From the NCBI RefSeq assembly GCF_032598905.1, contig NZ_CP122458.1, positions 3,720,001 through 3,784,000 of the forward strand: 64,000 nt of DNA. Reading direction: 5' to 3'. The stretch comes from Streptomyces sp. 11x1 (GTDB taxonomy: Bacteria; Actinomycetota; Actinomycetes; Streptomycetales; Streptomycetaceae). Shown here one piece after another: positions 33,063-41,840 of the stretch (positions are counted from its first letter, which is position 1; each line of letters opens with the position of its first letter). A model generated the notes under the pieces. It searched no databases. It worked only from the letters and a program-made list of their open reading frames with translations, and was not told the DNA's origin. Both the position numbers and the translations under genes were made by a program.

Positions 33063-34709
33063 ATGGACGACGAACGGGTAGCGCGCATGGACGAACTGGT
33101 CTTCCGTGACGCCGAGGTCGTGGACGGCTCCGGTGACCCGTCCTACCGCGCCGACGTGGTCGTGGCGGGCGGCAGGATCACGTCGATCGTCAAGGAGGCG
33201 GCCGCGGCGGGATGCCAACGGCCGCGGGCGCGGCGGGAGATCGACGCCGAGGGCCTCGTCCTGGCCCCCGGCTTCATCGACATGCACGCCCACAGCGACC
33301 TGGCACTCCTGCGGGACCCCGAGCACACCGCGAAGGCGGCCCAGGGGGTGACCCTGGAGGTCATCGGCCAGGACGGGCTGTCGTACGCGCCCGTCGACGA
33401 CCGCACCCTGGAGGAGGTCCGCCGCGCGATCACCGGCTGGAACGGGTACGGCGAGGACATCGACTTCAGCTGGCGCTCGGTCGGCGAGTACCTGGACCGG
33501 CTCGACCACGGCTTCGGGGGTGAGGGGATCGCCGTGAACGCCGCGTACCTCGTGCCGCAGGGCACGGTCCGGATGCTCGCCGTGGGCTGGGAGGACCGGG
33601 AGGCGACGCCCGAAGAGCTGGACCGTATGCGGGAGTCGGTGGCGGCGGGGCTCAGGGAGGGCGCCGTCGGGATGTCGTCGGGGCTCACGTACACCCCCGG
33701 CATGTACGCGAAGGACGCCGAACTGACCGAGCTGTGCCGGGTGGTGGCGTCGTACGACGGCTACTACTGCCCGCACCACCGCTCGTACGGGGCGGGCGCG
33801 CTCCAGGCGTACGAGGAGATGGTGGACCTGACACGGGAGGCCGGGTGTGCCCTGCATCTGGCCCACGCCACCATGAACTTCGGTGTGAACGAGGGGCGGG
33901 CACCGGAACTCCTCGCGCTCCTGGACAGGGCGCTCGCGACCGGCGCGGACATCTCCCTCGACACCTATCCCTACACCCCCGGCTGCACGACCCTCGTCGC
34001 GATGCTGCCGAGCTGGGCGAGCGAGGGTGGCCCCGAGGCGATCCTGGCCCGGCTGGCGGACGACGACACGGCCGGGCGCATCCGGCACCACATGGAGGTC
34101 GTCGGCGCGGACGGCTGCCACGGCGTGCCCATCGAGTGGGACACCATCGAGATCTCGGGCGTCACCGACCCGGCCCTGTCGTCGTACGTCGGCCGGACGA
34201 TCGCGCGGTCGGCCGGGGCGCGCGGCGAGGAGCCCTGGGTGACCGCCCGGCGGCTGCTCGTCGAGGACCGGCTCGGTTCCACGATCCTGCAGCACGTCGG
34301 GCACGAGGAGAACGTGCGGGCCATCATGCGCCACCGCGTGCACACCGGCGGCTCCGACGGCATCCTGCGCGGGGACAAGCCGCATCCGCGCGCGTACGGC
34401 ACGTTCCCCCACTATCTCGGCCGGTACGTGAGGGAGTTGGGCGTGCTCTCCCTGGAGGAGTGCGTCGCCCATCTCACCTCACGCCCCGCCGCGCGGCTGC
34501 GCCTCGCGGACCGGGGACTCGTCCGCGAGGGGTACCGCGCCGACCTGGTCCTGTTCGACCCGGCGACCGTGGCCGCCGGATCGACCTACGAGGCCCCCCG
34601 CACGCTGCCCACCGGCATCCCGCACGTCCTGATCGACGGCCGCTTCGTCATCGAGGACGGCCGCCGGACGGACGTCCTGGCGGGCCGGTCGGTTCGGCGG
34701 GCCGTCTGA
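33063..34709 (+). CDS. N-acyl-D-amino acid deacylase (D-aminoacylase)
   Basis: 548 residues of the amidohydrolase superfamily. The metal-binding HxH is in LAPGFIDMHAHSDLAL. Further family blocks are GAVGMSSGLTYTPGMYAKDA, HHRSYGAGALQAYEE and GGSDGILRGDKPHPRAYGTF, which carries the catalytic Asp. The enzyme removes N-acyl groups from D-amino acids, feeding the deaminase encoded just upstream. The ATG at 33063 has GAAAGG 8 nt upstream. The 111-nt gap before it contains three imperfect repeats built on CCGGCCGCTTCC. The Gly-Cys segment after residue 45 (AAAAGCQRPRARR) looks like a local insertion. Confidence 0.9.
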   Translation: MDDERVARMDELVFRDAEVVDGSGDPSYRADVVVAGGRITSIVKEAAAAGCQRPRARREIDAEGLVLAPGFIDMHAHSDLALLRDPEHTAKAAQGVTLEVIGQDGLSYAPVDDRTLEEVRRAITGWNGYGEDIDFSWRSVGEYLDRLDHGFGGEGIAVNAAYLVPQGTVRMLAVGWEDREATPEELDRMRESVAAGLREGAVGMSSGLTYTPGMYAKDAELTELCRVVASYDGYYCPHHRSYGAGALQAYEEMVDLTREAGCALHLAHATMNFGVNEGRAPELLALLDRALATGADISLDTYPYTPGCTTLVAMLPSWASEGGPEAILARLADDDTAGRIRHHMEVVGADGCHGVPIEWDTIEISGVTDPALSSYVGRTIARSAGARGEEPWVTARRLLVEDRLGSTILQHVGHEENVRAIMRHRVHTGGSDGILRGDKPHPRAYGTFPHYLGRYVRELGVLSLEECVAHLTSRPAARLRLADRGLVREGYRADLVLFDPATVAAGSTYEAPRTLPTGIPHVLIDGRFVIEDGRRTDVLAGRSVRRAV

Positions 34710-34737
34710 AGGGGTACTCGGCCTCCCGCGCCCCGTC

Positions 34738-34771
34738 AGGGGCGCGGGGAACTGCGCGAGAAGCCCCACCG
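34738..34771 (-). repeat. Dispersed repeat between convergent genes
   Basis: AGGGGCGCGGGGAACTGCGC followed by GAGAAGCCCCACCG, the extended form also found at 40529 and 46634. It lies between the D-aminoacylase end and the convergent protease end. Confidence 0.75.
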
Positions 34772-34832
34772 ACCCGCGGCCGGGGAACGACCGACGGGGC
34801 AACGGCGGTCTCCACGGCCCCCGAGCGGAGCG

Positions 34833-35759
34833 CTACGGCTTGGGGAGCACGCAGCCCGCGGCCGAGAGGTCGAGCTTGTTGTCCACGCCGAAGCAGGCGG
34901 GGACGTGCCAGGTCTGCTGGGCGTAGTTGATGCCCTGGCGGACAGTCACGGTGCCGTTCGCGTCGACCTCGCAGGGGTTGTTGAGGGTGCAGCGCTCGCC
35001 GCTCTCGTTGCCCGTGTTGTTGACGCCGACGACCTTGTTGGTGGCGACGTCGAGGACCGGGGAGCCGGAGGTGCCGCCGATGGTGTTGCAGGCGGAGGTG
35101 TAACGGATGGAGTCCTTCCAGGTCCAGTCACCCTCCTTCAGGCGGTACGCGAACCCGCCGACGTCGCAGCTGTAGATCCGCTTCCAGTACCCGGAGACGA
35201 CGCTGATGTCGGTGCCGACCGCCGGGCGGGCGGTGTCGTAGACGAGCGCGTCGATGCCGTACGTGCTCTTGATCTGCGCGTACGTGGTGGTGAGCTGGTA
35301 CACCGCCATGTCCGTGTCAGTCATCGTGCCGTACGCGATCTTGCTGGCGCGCAGGGTGCCGACGCGAGTGCCGGCGGAGTTGAGCAGGCCGAAGGTGCGG
35401 GTGGAGGCCCGGTCGACGATGACCTGTCCGGGGGTCGGGAAGCCGCCCTCCAGACAGTGGCCGTTGGTCATCACCAGCGCCGGGTCGTTGTCCTCGGAGT
35501 CGGGCATCCGGACGACGGAGCCGGAACAGTTGCTGAGCGAGACCGTGCCGGCGAAGTTGACGGCCTGGACCGCCGGGGCGGGGGCCGTGAGGCCGGCGAC
35601 GGTCTTGTTCGCCGCGTCGACGACATCGCCGACCACGGACTTCACGGCCGCGTCCGCCGACTTCCCGGGTGCCGCCGGTTCGGGCGCCGCGACCGCCGGT
35701 GCCGCGCCCGCCCCGGTGATCACCAGGGCGAACAGCGAGGCAACGAGAGGCTTTCTCAT
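34833..35759 (-). CDS. Secreted trypsin-like serine protease
   Basis: 308 residues. Signal peptide (KPLVASLFALVITGAGAAPA) and a pro-region to about residue 65 precede a chymotrypsin-fold domain. The catalytic triad is visible: His in LVMTNGHCLEGG, Asp in GTMTDTDMAVYQL, Ser in NTIGGTSGSPVLDV. At least six cysteines suggest disulfides. It should act outside the cell. The ATG is at 35759. The upstream region has an AT-rich CATATAG stretch near 35780-35786 on the minus strand that could be a -10 element. Confidence 0.9.
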   Translation of the reverse strand: MRKPLVASLFALVITGAGAAPAVAAPEPAAPGKSADAAVKSVVGDVVDAANKTVAGLTAPAPAVQAVNFAGTVSLSNCSGSVVRMPDSEDNDPALVMTNGHCLEGGFPTPGQVIVDRASTRTFGLLNSAGTRVGTLRASKIAYGTMTDTDMAVYQLTTTYAQIKSTYGIDALVYDTARPAVGTDISVVSGYWKRIYSCDVGGFAYRLKEGDWTWKDSIRYTSACNTIGGTSGSPVLDVATNKVVGVNNTGNESGERCTLNNPCEVDANGTVTVRQGINYAQQTWHVPACFGVDNKLDLSAAGCVLPKP

Positions 35760-36332
35760 GTGGGGGTCCCCTCACTACAGCTATATGGCTGCGTGGTGGC
35801 AGAAGATCTTCCGGCCACCGCAGTTTGTCATGCGCATTGTGAGGGCGATGTGGAGGACGAGCAAGGAGTTGGTTCCGGCCGCGTGATCTTCGGCCAGGGG
35901 GTGGGGGGTTGGGGCCGAAGGCCGACGGGGTGGAGGGGCGGAGGGGTGGGGCGGGCCGGTGGAGGCCGACGGGCGGAAGCGGGCCGGTGGGGCCGACCGA
36001 CGGCGGTTGACGGGGACGGGCGAGGTGGCCCGGCAGAGGCCTACCGGCGGTAGCCAACCGGCGGAAGCGGGCCATTGTCGACCACCGACGGCGACCGGTG
36101 ATCGACCGGTGGGAGAGGAGCGGCGAAGCTCGGCCGGCAGGGCGATCGGCGAAGACAGATCGACGGAACCCGACCGGCCGAAGTAAGCGAGTCGCCGACC
36201 AGCGACAGGCCGGCGGAGGCCCAACCAGCAGACGTGGGTGTGCTGGTGAGGGCGTGCGGACGTGGGCCCCGGCTGATCCGGGGCCGGGCCGGTAAGTGCG
36301 CGTTCGTCGGCGGCGGTGGCGGCGGCCCCGGG
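35760..36332. other. Long intergenic gap with degenerate GC-rich repeats
   Basis: About 570 nt upstream of the protease and downstream of the one-TM protein. It is rich in related short words such as GGCGGAAGCGGGCC, found twice (near 35970 and 36060), and variants of GACCGACGGCGG. No credible gene was found; the open frames are shadow frames. Confidence 0.5.
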
Positions 36333-37238
36333 TTACCTGGGGTCCTTCGTCGCGCCCTGGCCTCGGCCCTGGTTGCCGTTGCCGTTACCTCGGGACGACG
36401 TGGTCTCCGTGGTGGTGGGGGCCGCCGACGACGGCGCGGAGGTCTCCGAGGGCGATGCGGAGTCGGCGGGCTCGGTGGTCGTGGCGGTCGAGGACGGGGA
36501 CGTGGAGGCGTCGGGCGAGGAGTCGCCGGGAGCCTTCTCCGCCCCCGTGTCGGCGGAGGCCGACGGCGTGGCCGCGTCCGCGTCGCCGGAGCGGTCGTCG
36601 GCCGGGGCCGACCGGACGGGTTCCGGCGTGCCGGGCCGCTCCTTGTCCCCGCCTCCGAGCCCGGCCAGCCCCGCCGCCACGCCCCCGACGAGCACCGCGG
36701 CGCCGATCCCGCCCGCGACCCACGCGCCCCGCCTGCGGGCCCGGCGCCGACCGAGCGTGCTCCGGCGCCCGTCGACCGGCCGCGCCCGCCGTCCGGCCCC
36801 GCCCCCCACCGCCTCCGGCCAGCCCGTCCCGTCGTACGCCCCTCCGTACGCCCCCGGATACCCCGGCGCGTGCGGCGCGGGGTCCTCGTAGGGCGCACCC
36901 TCCCCGTGCGGCACACCACCGCCGTATGCCAGGCCCTCCTCGTACGAGGCACCCTCCCCGTACGGCGCACCACCGGTCGTGCCCGGCGCCGCGCCGTCCC
37001 CGACTCCCCCGCGTATCTCCCCCGGGAGGGCGTCGGCGGGCGGCACGATCTCGTCCAGTTGGACCGTGTCGTCGTAGGCGTTCTGCCAGCCGTGCGCCGT
37101 CGCCGGGTCCGCGAAGACCTCGTACGCGGGCGTGGCGTGGGGGTCGCCGACGGGGAGGTACACGTTCGGCGGTGTCCCGGTGTCGGCCTCGTTCCGGTCC
37201 GGCCCGTGCGCGCTGTCCACGCCGCCCACCCCATTCAT
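36333..37238 (-). CDS. One-TM protein with low-complexity flanks
   Basis: 301 residues. The cytosolic half is Gly/Tyr/Pro-rich (repeats such as GGAPYGEGASYEEGLAYGGG), followed by a basic patch RRRARRRGAW. A single membrane helix (VAGGIGAAVLVGGVAAGLAG, about 180-200) and an outer Ser/Thr/Asp/Ala-rich tail follow. No folded domain is evident. It may be a wall-spanning or scaffold protein. The ATG at 37238 is preferred because upstream codons look non-coding. It is divergent from the aminotransferase gene. Confidence 0.65.
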   Translation of the reverse strand: MNGVGGVDSAHGPDRNEADTGTPPNVYLPVGDPHATPAYEVFADPATAHGWQNAYDDTVQLDEIVPPADALPGEIRGGVGDGAAPGTTGGAPYGEGASYEEGLAYGGGVPHGEGAPYEDPAPHAPGYPGAYGGAYDGTGWPEAVGGGAGRRARPVDGRRSTLGRRRARRRGAWVAGGIGAAVLVGGVAAGLAGLGGGDKERPGTPEPVRSAPADDRSGDADAATPSASADTGAEKAPGDSSPDASTSPSSTATTTEPADSASPSETSAPSSAAPTTTETTSSRGNGNGNQGRGQGATKDPR

Positions 37239-37499
37239 CGCGTTCCACTGCCTTCGTCGTCGTGCTTCGTCGTGGGCCGTACGCCCAGGCGGCATGGGCC
37301 GAACGCCCAGGTCCACGGGCGTACGGCCAGGTGCCGTGCGGTCGGCGGCCGTGCGGTGGGGGGTCGGCCGGACCTGCTCGCGGATTGTAGAGAGGAGGGC
37401 GCCGCGGGAACAGCGGCGGGGCATTTCGGGGTATTGCGCCCGTCCCACGTGGTGGAAAACACGGCCCGGATCGCGTTACCGCGCCGTAAGCTCACGGAC

Positions 37500-38711
37500 A
37501 TGCAGGTGATCCAGTCGACCAAGCTCTCCAACGTCTGTTACGAGATCCGGGGCCCGGTGCTCGAGGAGGCGATGCGGCTTGAGGCGGCGGGGCATCGGAT
37601 CCTCAAGCTGAACACGGGCAACCCGGCGGCGTTCGGCTTCGAGTGCCCGCCCGAGATCCTGGAGGACATCCTCCGCAACGTGTCGTCGTCCCACGGGTAC
37701 GGCGACGCGAAGGGCCTGCTCGCCGCGCGCCGGGCGGTCGTCATGCACAACCAGACGATCGGCATCGAGACGGACGTCGAGCACGTCTTCATCGGCAACG
37801 GCGCCTCCGAGCTGATCGTGATGGCGATGCAGGGCCTGCTCGACGACGGCGACGAGGTCCTCGTACCGTCCCCGGACTATCCGCTGTGGACGGCGGCGGT
37901 CTCCCTGTCCGGCGGTACGGCCGTGCACTACCGCTGCGACGAGCAGTCCGACTGGATGCCGGACCTCGCGGACGTCGAGCGGAAGGTCACCGACCGCACC
38001 AAGGCGATCGTCATCATCAACCCGAACAACCCGACGGGTGCGGTGTACGACGAGGCGATGCTGCGCGGGCTGACGGACATCGCCCGCCGCCACAACCTGC
38101 TGGTCTGCTCGGACGAGATCTACGACAAGATCCTCTACGACGGTGCCACGCACACCCCGACCGCCGCGATCGCCCCCGACCTGCTGACCCTCACCTTCAA
38201 CGGCATGTCGAAGGCATACCGGGTGGCCGGCTACCGGGTGGGCTGGATGGCGATCTCCGGGCCGCGCGCGCACGCCGACTCCTACATCGAGGGTCTGACG
38301 ATCCTCGCGAACATGCGGCTGTGCGCGAACATGCCGGGGCAGCACGGGGTGGTCGCCGCGCTCAGCGGGCGGCAGACGATCAACGACCTGGTGCTGCCGG
38401 GCGGGCGGCTGAAGGAGCAGCGGGACGTCGCGTACGAGTTGCTCACGCAGATCCCGGGCGTCTCGTGCGTGAAGCCGAAGGGTGCGCTGTATCTGTTCCC
38501 GCGCCTCGATCCGAACGTCTTCAAGATCAAGGACGACCGGCGGATGGTCCTCGACCTGCTCCGCCAGGAAAAGATCATGGTCGTACAGGGCACCGGCTTC
38601 AACTGGGCCGAGCCCGACCACTTCCGGGTCGTGACGCTCCCGACGGTGGGTGACCTGCGGTCCGCGATCACCCGGATCGGGAACTTCCTGGACGGGTACG
38701 GGCAGGCCTGA
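37500..38711 (+). CDS. Class I/II PLP aminotransferase (AlaA-like)
   Basis: 403 residues. It begins MQVIQSTKLSNVCYEIRGPV, as alanine aminotransferases of the AlaA/AlaT group do. Fold-type I motifs include VFIGNGASELIVMAMQGLLD, IIINPNNPTGAVY, DEIYDKILYD, and the PLP lysine in TFNGMSKAYRVAGYRVGW. The C-terminal Arg for the substrate carboxylate is in PDHFRVVTLP. It probably interconverts pyruvate/alanine with glutamate/2-oxoglutarate. It is monocistronic; the next gene has its own upstream inverted repeat. Confidence 0.92.
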   Translation: MQVIQSTKLSNVCYEIRGPVLEEAMRLEAAGHRILKLNTGNPAAFGFECPPEILEDILRNVSSSHGYGDAKGLLAARRAVVMHNQTIGIETDVEHVFIGNGASELIVMAMQGLLDDGDEVLVPSPDYPLWTAAVSLSGGTAVHYRCDEQSDWMPDLADVERKVTDRTKAIVIINPNNPTGAVYDEAMLRGLTDIARRHNLLVCSDEIYDKILYDGATHTPTAAIAPDLLTLTFNGMSKAYRVAGYRVGWMAISGPRAHADSYIEGLTILANMRLCANMPGQHGVVAALSGRQTINDLVLPGGRLKEQRDVAYELLTQIPGVSCVKPKGALYLFPRLDPNVFKIKDDRRMVLDLLRQEKIMVVQGTGFNWAEPDHFRVVTLPTVGDLRSAITRIGNFLDGYGQA

Positions 38712-38769
38712 CACCGTGCGCCGCGTACGGCGAGCCAGGGCTTTCAGCACTTTCGGACGCCACTCAACT

Positions 38770-38784
38770 TTAGACCAAATCTAA
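38770..38784. promoter_or_regulatory. Inverted repeat upstream of the 148-residue gene
   Basis: TTAGA-CCAAA-TCTAA with an adjacent GGTAGGCT, 36 nt before the start. AT-rich palindromes are rare in this DNA. The flanking TAGGCT overlaps what could be a -10 element and loosely recalls DmdR/IdeR-type sites, but the match is poor. Confidence 0.35.
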
Positions 38785-38820
38785 GGTAGGCTGGTCGTCC
38801 GAGAGCTTGGAGGCCATCCC

Positions 38821-39267
38821 ATGTACGAGCCGATCCGCACCAAGTCGGTCCACACGATGGCCGGCACGACCTCCTCCGACTTCCCTCACCGTTCGCGTGA
38901 GGAAGAGCTGGACATCCAGCTCGCGGGTCACCTGGTGGCGCTGCTGGCGGCGACGGACGCGCTCCGCGCGGTCGCCCCCTCCGCAGATCTCGACACCGCC
39001 GCGGAGCGCCTCGCCGCACAGGTGGCCCGCCTGCGCGGTGGCCGGCCGCCGGTACGGTCCACCGGGGCCCCCGCCGACGACGGGCGGGACGTCGGCGAAC
39101 TCCACCGCCGCGCCCACGCCCTCGCGGGCCGCGCCCTCGTCGTCGCGGCCTCCCGCGCGGACACGGCGGCGGCGATCCTGGCGGCGGAGCGGATGGACGC
39201 GCACGCGGCGGCCGAGGGGACGGCCTCCGCCCCGGAGCCGGCCTCGCGGGAGCTGGCGGCTCACTGA
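38821..39267 (+). CDS. Small alpha-helical protein of unknown function
   Basis: 148 residues, no recognised family. After a short N-terminus it is mostly helical and alanine-rich (EEELDIQLAGHLVALLAATD, LDTAAERLAAQVARLRGG, GELHRRAHALAGRALVVAAS). There is no signal peptide or membrane helix, so it is likely cytosolic. ATG 38821 has TTGGAGG 8 nt upstream. An AT-rich palindrome lies in its promoter region. The downstream neighbour is a decayed transporter fragment. Confidence 0.7.
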   Translation: MYEPIRTKSVHTMAGTTSSDFPHRSREEELDIQLAGHLVALLAATDALRAVAPSADLDTAAERLAAQVARLRGGRPPVRSTGAPADDGRDVGELHRRAHALAGRALVVAASRADTAAAILAAERMDAHAAAEGTASAPEPASRELAAH

Positions 39268-39299
39268 GCGGATCCCTGAGGGGCGCCCCGAGGGGGCGA

Positions 39300-39536
39300 G
39301 TTCCCCACGAGGCCGCCGCGGCTCCCGTCATGGCGGGCTCCTACGCGACCGCCGCGCTCAAGATCGATGCCGCCGTCGGGCCGCTCGTCATCGGCGCCGC
39401 CCTCGGCACGGCAGCCGGGAACCGCGAGCACCTGTGAGCGAGCGGCCTGCTCGTGGCGCTCACCCCGATCATCCTGCTTGCGCTCCGCCGGTCCAGGGTC
39501 ACGCCCCTCCGCCGAAGTGCCGAGAGGCACCGGTGA
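39300..39536 (+). pseudogene. MFS transporter C-terminal remnant with nonsense codon
   Basis: The frame through 39330 reads HEAAAAPVMAGSYATAALKI then DAAVGPLVIGAALGTAAGNR, EHL, a TGA at 39435-39437, then ASGLLVALTPIILLALRRSR and a final TGA at 39534-39536. This matches the last two helices of a drug-type MFS permease. The internal TGA sits where a Trp (TGG) is usual. No start or upstream part of the transporter exists, so only a decayed fragment remains. Confidence 0.7.
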
Positions 39537-39607
39537 GGCAGGGACGGCCGCCGTTGCGTTCCGGGACCGCGGCTTCACCGGCCGTTCACCGGCGCCCGTA
39601 AGGAACG

Positions 39608-40494
39608 TTGGATTCCGGGAGCACTCTCCCCTTTGTGAGACGAATCGCAGGAACCGTCCTCGCGGTCTTGCTGATCGGCGGCGTGGTGGCAGCCGTCGTG
39701 GCGGGCCGGCAGACCGAGGGCACGGGCACGGCAACGAAGACCGTGCGAGGAGTGATCGGGGCGGAGAAGGCAGAGTTCTTCGCCTATCCGGAGGTGGTGA
39801 AGGCCCTGGCCGCCCAGGGCTGCACCGTGCGGACGGAGACGTCGGGATCCTGGGCCATGGAGGCCCTCGACCCGAAGGGGTACGACTACGCGTTCCCGTC
39901 CAGCAAGGCGCCCGCCGACGAGCTGGCCGAGAAGTACGGCGTACGCGAGCCGTTGCCCCGTCCCTTCTGCTCGCCCCTCGTGGTCGTCGCCCACCGGGGC
40001 GCCGCCGACGTGCCGCGGCGGAACGGGCTGGCCACCGTCGAGAAGGGCCGGGGCGTCCTCGACATGGACGCGTATCTGAAGGCCGCCGAGGACGGGCGGA
40101 CGTGGCAGGACCTCAAGGGGGCGGAGAGTAAGGGGAGTTGAGGGGGCTCCTCTACATCGCCACCACCGATCCGACCACGTCCGACTCCGGAGCGCTCTAC
40201 CTCGCCGCCGCCTCCAACGTCGCCAACGGCGGCCGGGTTGTCACGGGCACTGCGGACCTGGACCGGACGGCACCGCTGATGCGCGAACTGATCAGCGTCC
40301 AGGGCGCCCAGCAACCGAGCACCGACGCGGCGTTCCGCGACTTCGTCAGCGGGGTCGGCAATCCGCTCGTCCTGGTCTACGAGTCGCAGGTCGCCGCGAT
40401 GCTGGCAGAGGGGCAGGGGGTAGACGACCTGGTGGTCCTCTACCCGGACACCACCGTGTTCAGCGACCACACCGTCGTACCTGGGGCTTCGGGG
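39608..40494 (+). pseudogene. Solute-binding-type exported protein, frameshifted and truncated
   Basis: An N-terminal membrane anchor (IAGTVLAVLLIGGVVAAVVA) leads into KTVRGVIGAEKAEFFAYPEV and PFCSPLVVVAHRGAADVPRR, an extracellular binding-protein fold. At about 40130-40141 the frame ends (SKGS, TGA), while another frame resumes the same protein at once: LRGLLYIATTDPTTSDSGAL through DDLVVLYPDTTVFSDHTVVP. The chain then stops being protein-like at about 40490, where a dispersed repeat starts, so the C-terminus is lost. The gene thus has a one-base frameshift and a truncation. Confidence 0.68.
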
Positions 40495-40505
40495 ATGAAA
40501 GGCAC

Positions 40506-40562
40506 GGGGCGCAGCCCCTGCTTTTCAGGGGCGCGGGGAACTGCGCGAGAAGCCCCACCGGA
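40506..40562 (-). repeat. Dispersed repeat at the broken end of the solute-binding gene
   Basis: GGGGCGCAGCCCCTG, a short loop, then AGGGGCGCGGGGAACTGCGC and GAGAAGCCCCACCGG. The copy begins right where the solute-binding protein loses its coding sense and ends before the convergent kinase gene. Confidence 0.75.
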
Positions 40563-40599
40563 CCCGCACCCGGCAACGCAGCCCAGCCACCCTCCCCCG

Positions 40600-41763
40600 T
40601 CACCCCACACTCGCCAGAAGCACGATCAGCAACACCACCCCCACCACCACCGCCAACACCTTCAACCCCGCGTACGGAGACGCCGCCTGATCCGGCGGAA
40701 CCCCCGGAGGGCCCGGTACCGACGTGGGCCGCGACCCGTTGAAGACGTCGTGCCCGGTGACCGCGGCCCGCGTGCACCAGGGGCACGTCGGCAGATGCGA
40801 GCCGTACGTGTGCAGGGGCCGCACCGTGCAGGCCCGCACCTGCCCGCGCTCCTTGTCCAGGGCCCGCAACCACGCCTCGGCCTGCGGCCGCGCGTCGGGG
40901 TCCTGGACGCCCGGCCCGAACGCGGCCTTGGCGAGGACGAGGAGTTCGGTCGGCAGCACGGAGGGGTCGATCGTGCCGCGCGGAATGGTGACCCGTTCGG
41001 GCCGGACGACGTAACTGCAGCTCGCGGCGATGTTGTCCTTGACCGTCGACTCGGAGGCACTCTCGTGCGGCACCCCGCCGAAGGGATGGTTGCCGGCGGT
41101 GAGCAGCTGGTAGACGAGGACGGCGAGGGCGAAGTCGTCGCTCTGCCGGGTCGCGGGGCCGCCCGCCTGCCGCTCGGGGGACGAGTAGTCGGTGGTGTGC
41201 ATCAGGCACGGGAAGAGCTCGCCGGTGACCGGGTCGGTGAAGGCGATGGAGTCGCAGTCGAGGAAGGTGACGAAGCCGTTGGCGTCGACGACGACGTTGC
41301 TGCTGGAGAAGTCGCCGATGACGAGGTTGTCGTAGTGCATGCGGGCCGTCATGAAGGCGAGGTTCCAGGCGACGCCGAGCAGGAACCGCCAGTCGGCCCG
41401 GTCCGGGAAGAGCTTGAGGCGCTGGACGCGGGTGAACAGGCCGACCAGCTGCACGTGCTGGGGTTCGCCGAAGCGGCGCATCGCGTAGCCGAGGAACTCG
41501 CCGTTCGCCCCCCGGGCGATCGCGGTGGGCCAGGCCAGCTCCGGCGGCTGGCTGGCATCGGTCGGGCGGGCGGCCAGCGGTGACATGGTCAGCATCCGGG
41601 TCAGCCGCCGTTCCTGGTCCGGCCCCGGGGTGTCCCGGTAGATCTTGACGACGATCCCCGTGTCCCCCTCCACCGGGAAAACGGCCGCCTGCCCACCCCC
41701 CTTCAACGGCAACTCGGCCAGAGTGACCCGCCTACCGTCGAGAAAGACCGTGCGGCCGCTCAT
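40600..41763 (-). CDS. YegI-like divergent protein kinase with C-terminal TM
   Basis: 387 residues. A divergent kinase fold: Gly-rich LPLKGGGQAAVFPV, ATP lysine in GIVVKIYRD, catalytic loop altered to LVIGDFSSSNVVV (Asp and Asn kept, HRD lost), and the metal Asp in FVTFLDCDSIAF (DCD instead of DFG). An activation-segment-like DYSSPERQAGGPATRQSDDF follows. Near the C-terminus is a CPWC knuckle and a single membrane helix (LAVVVGVVLLIVLLASVG). The gene order kinase-PP2C-vWA matches E. coli yegI-yegK(pphC)-yegL, so reversible phosphorylation within the triad is likely. It lies 77 nt downstream of the phosphatase gene. Confidence 0.82.
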   Translation of the reverse strand: MSGRTVFLDGRRVTLAELPLKGGGQAAVFPVEGDTGIVVKIYRDTPGPDQERRLTRMLTMSPLAARPTDASQPPELAWPTAIARGANGEFLGYAMRRFGEPQHVQLVGLFTRVQRLKLFPDRADWRFLLGVAWNLAFMTARMHYDNLVIGDFSSSNVVVDANGFVTFLDCDSIAFTDPVTGELFPCLMHTTDYSSPERQAGGPATRQSDDFALAVLVYQLLTAGNHPFGGVPHESASESTVKDNIAASCSYVVRPERVTIPRGTIDPSVLPTELLVLAKAAFGPGVQDPDARPQAEAWLRALDKERGQVRACTVRPLHTYGSHLPTCPWCTRAAVTGHDVFNGSRPTSVPGPPGVPPDQAASPYAGLKVLAVVVGVVLLIVLLASVG

Positions 41764-41840
41764 GGCCGTACCTCCGAGTGTTCGTCGAGCCGGTCGTCAC
41801 CGCTGATGAGCCTGGGGCGTATGGCGCGCATGGGGCGCGC

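Noticed and set aside
38821..38960. IdeR/DmdR iron box before the 148-residue gene
   Set aside because: Only part of the consensus (TAGGCT side) matches; the other half does not, so it is kept only as an unassigned palindrome.
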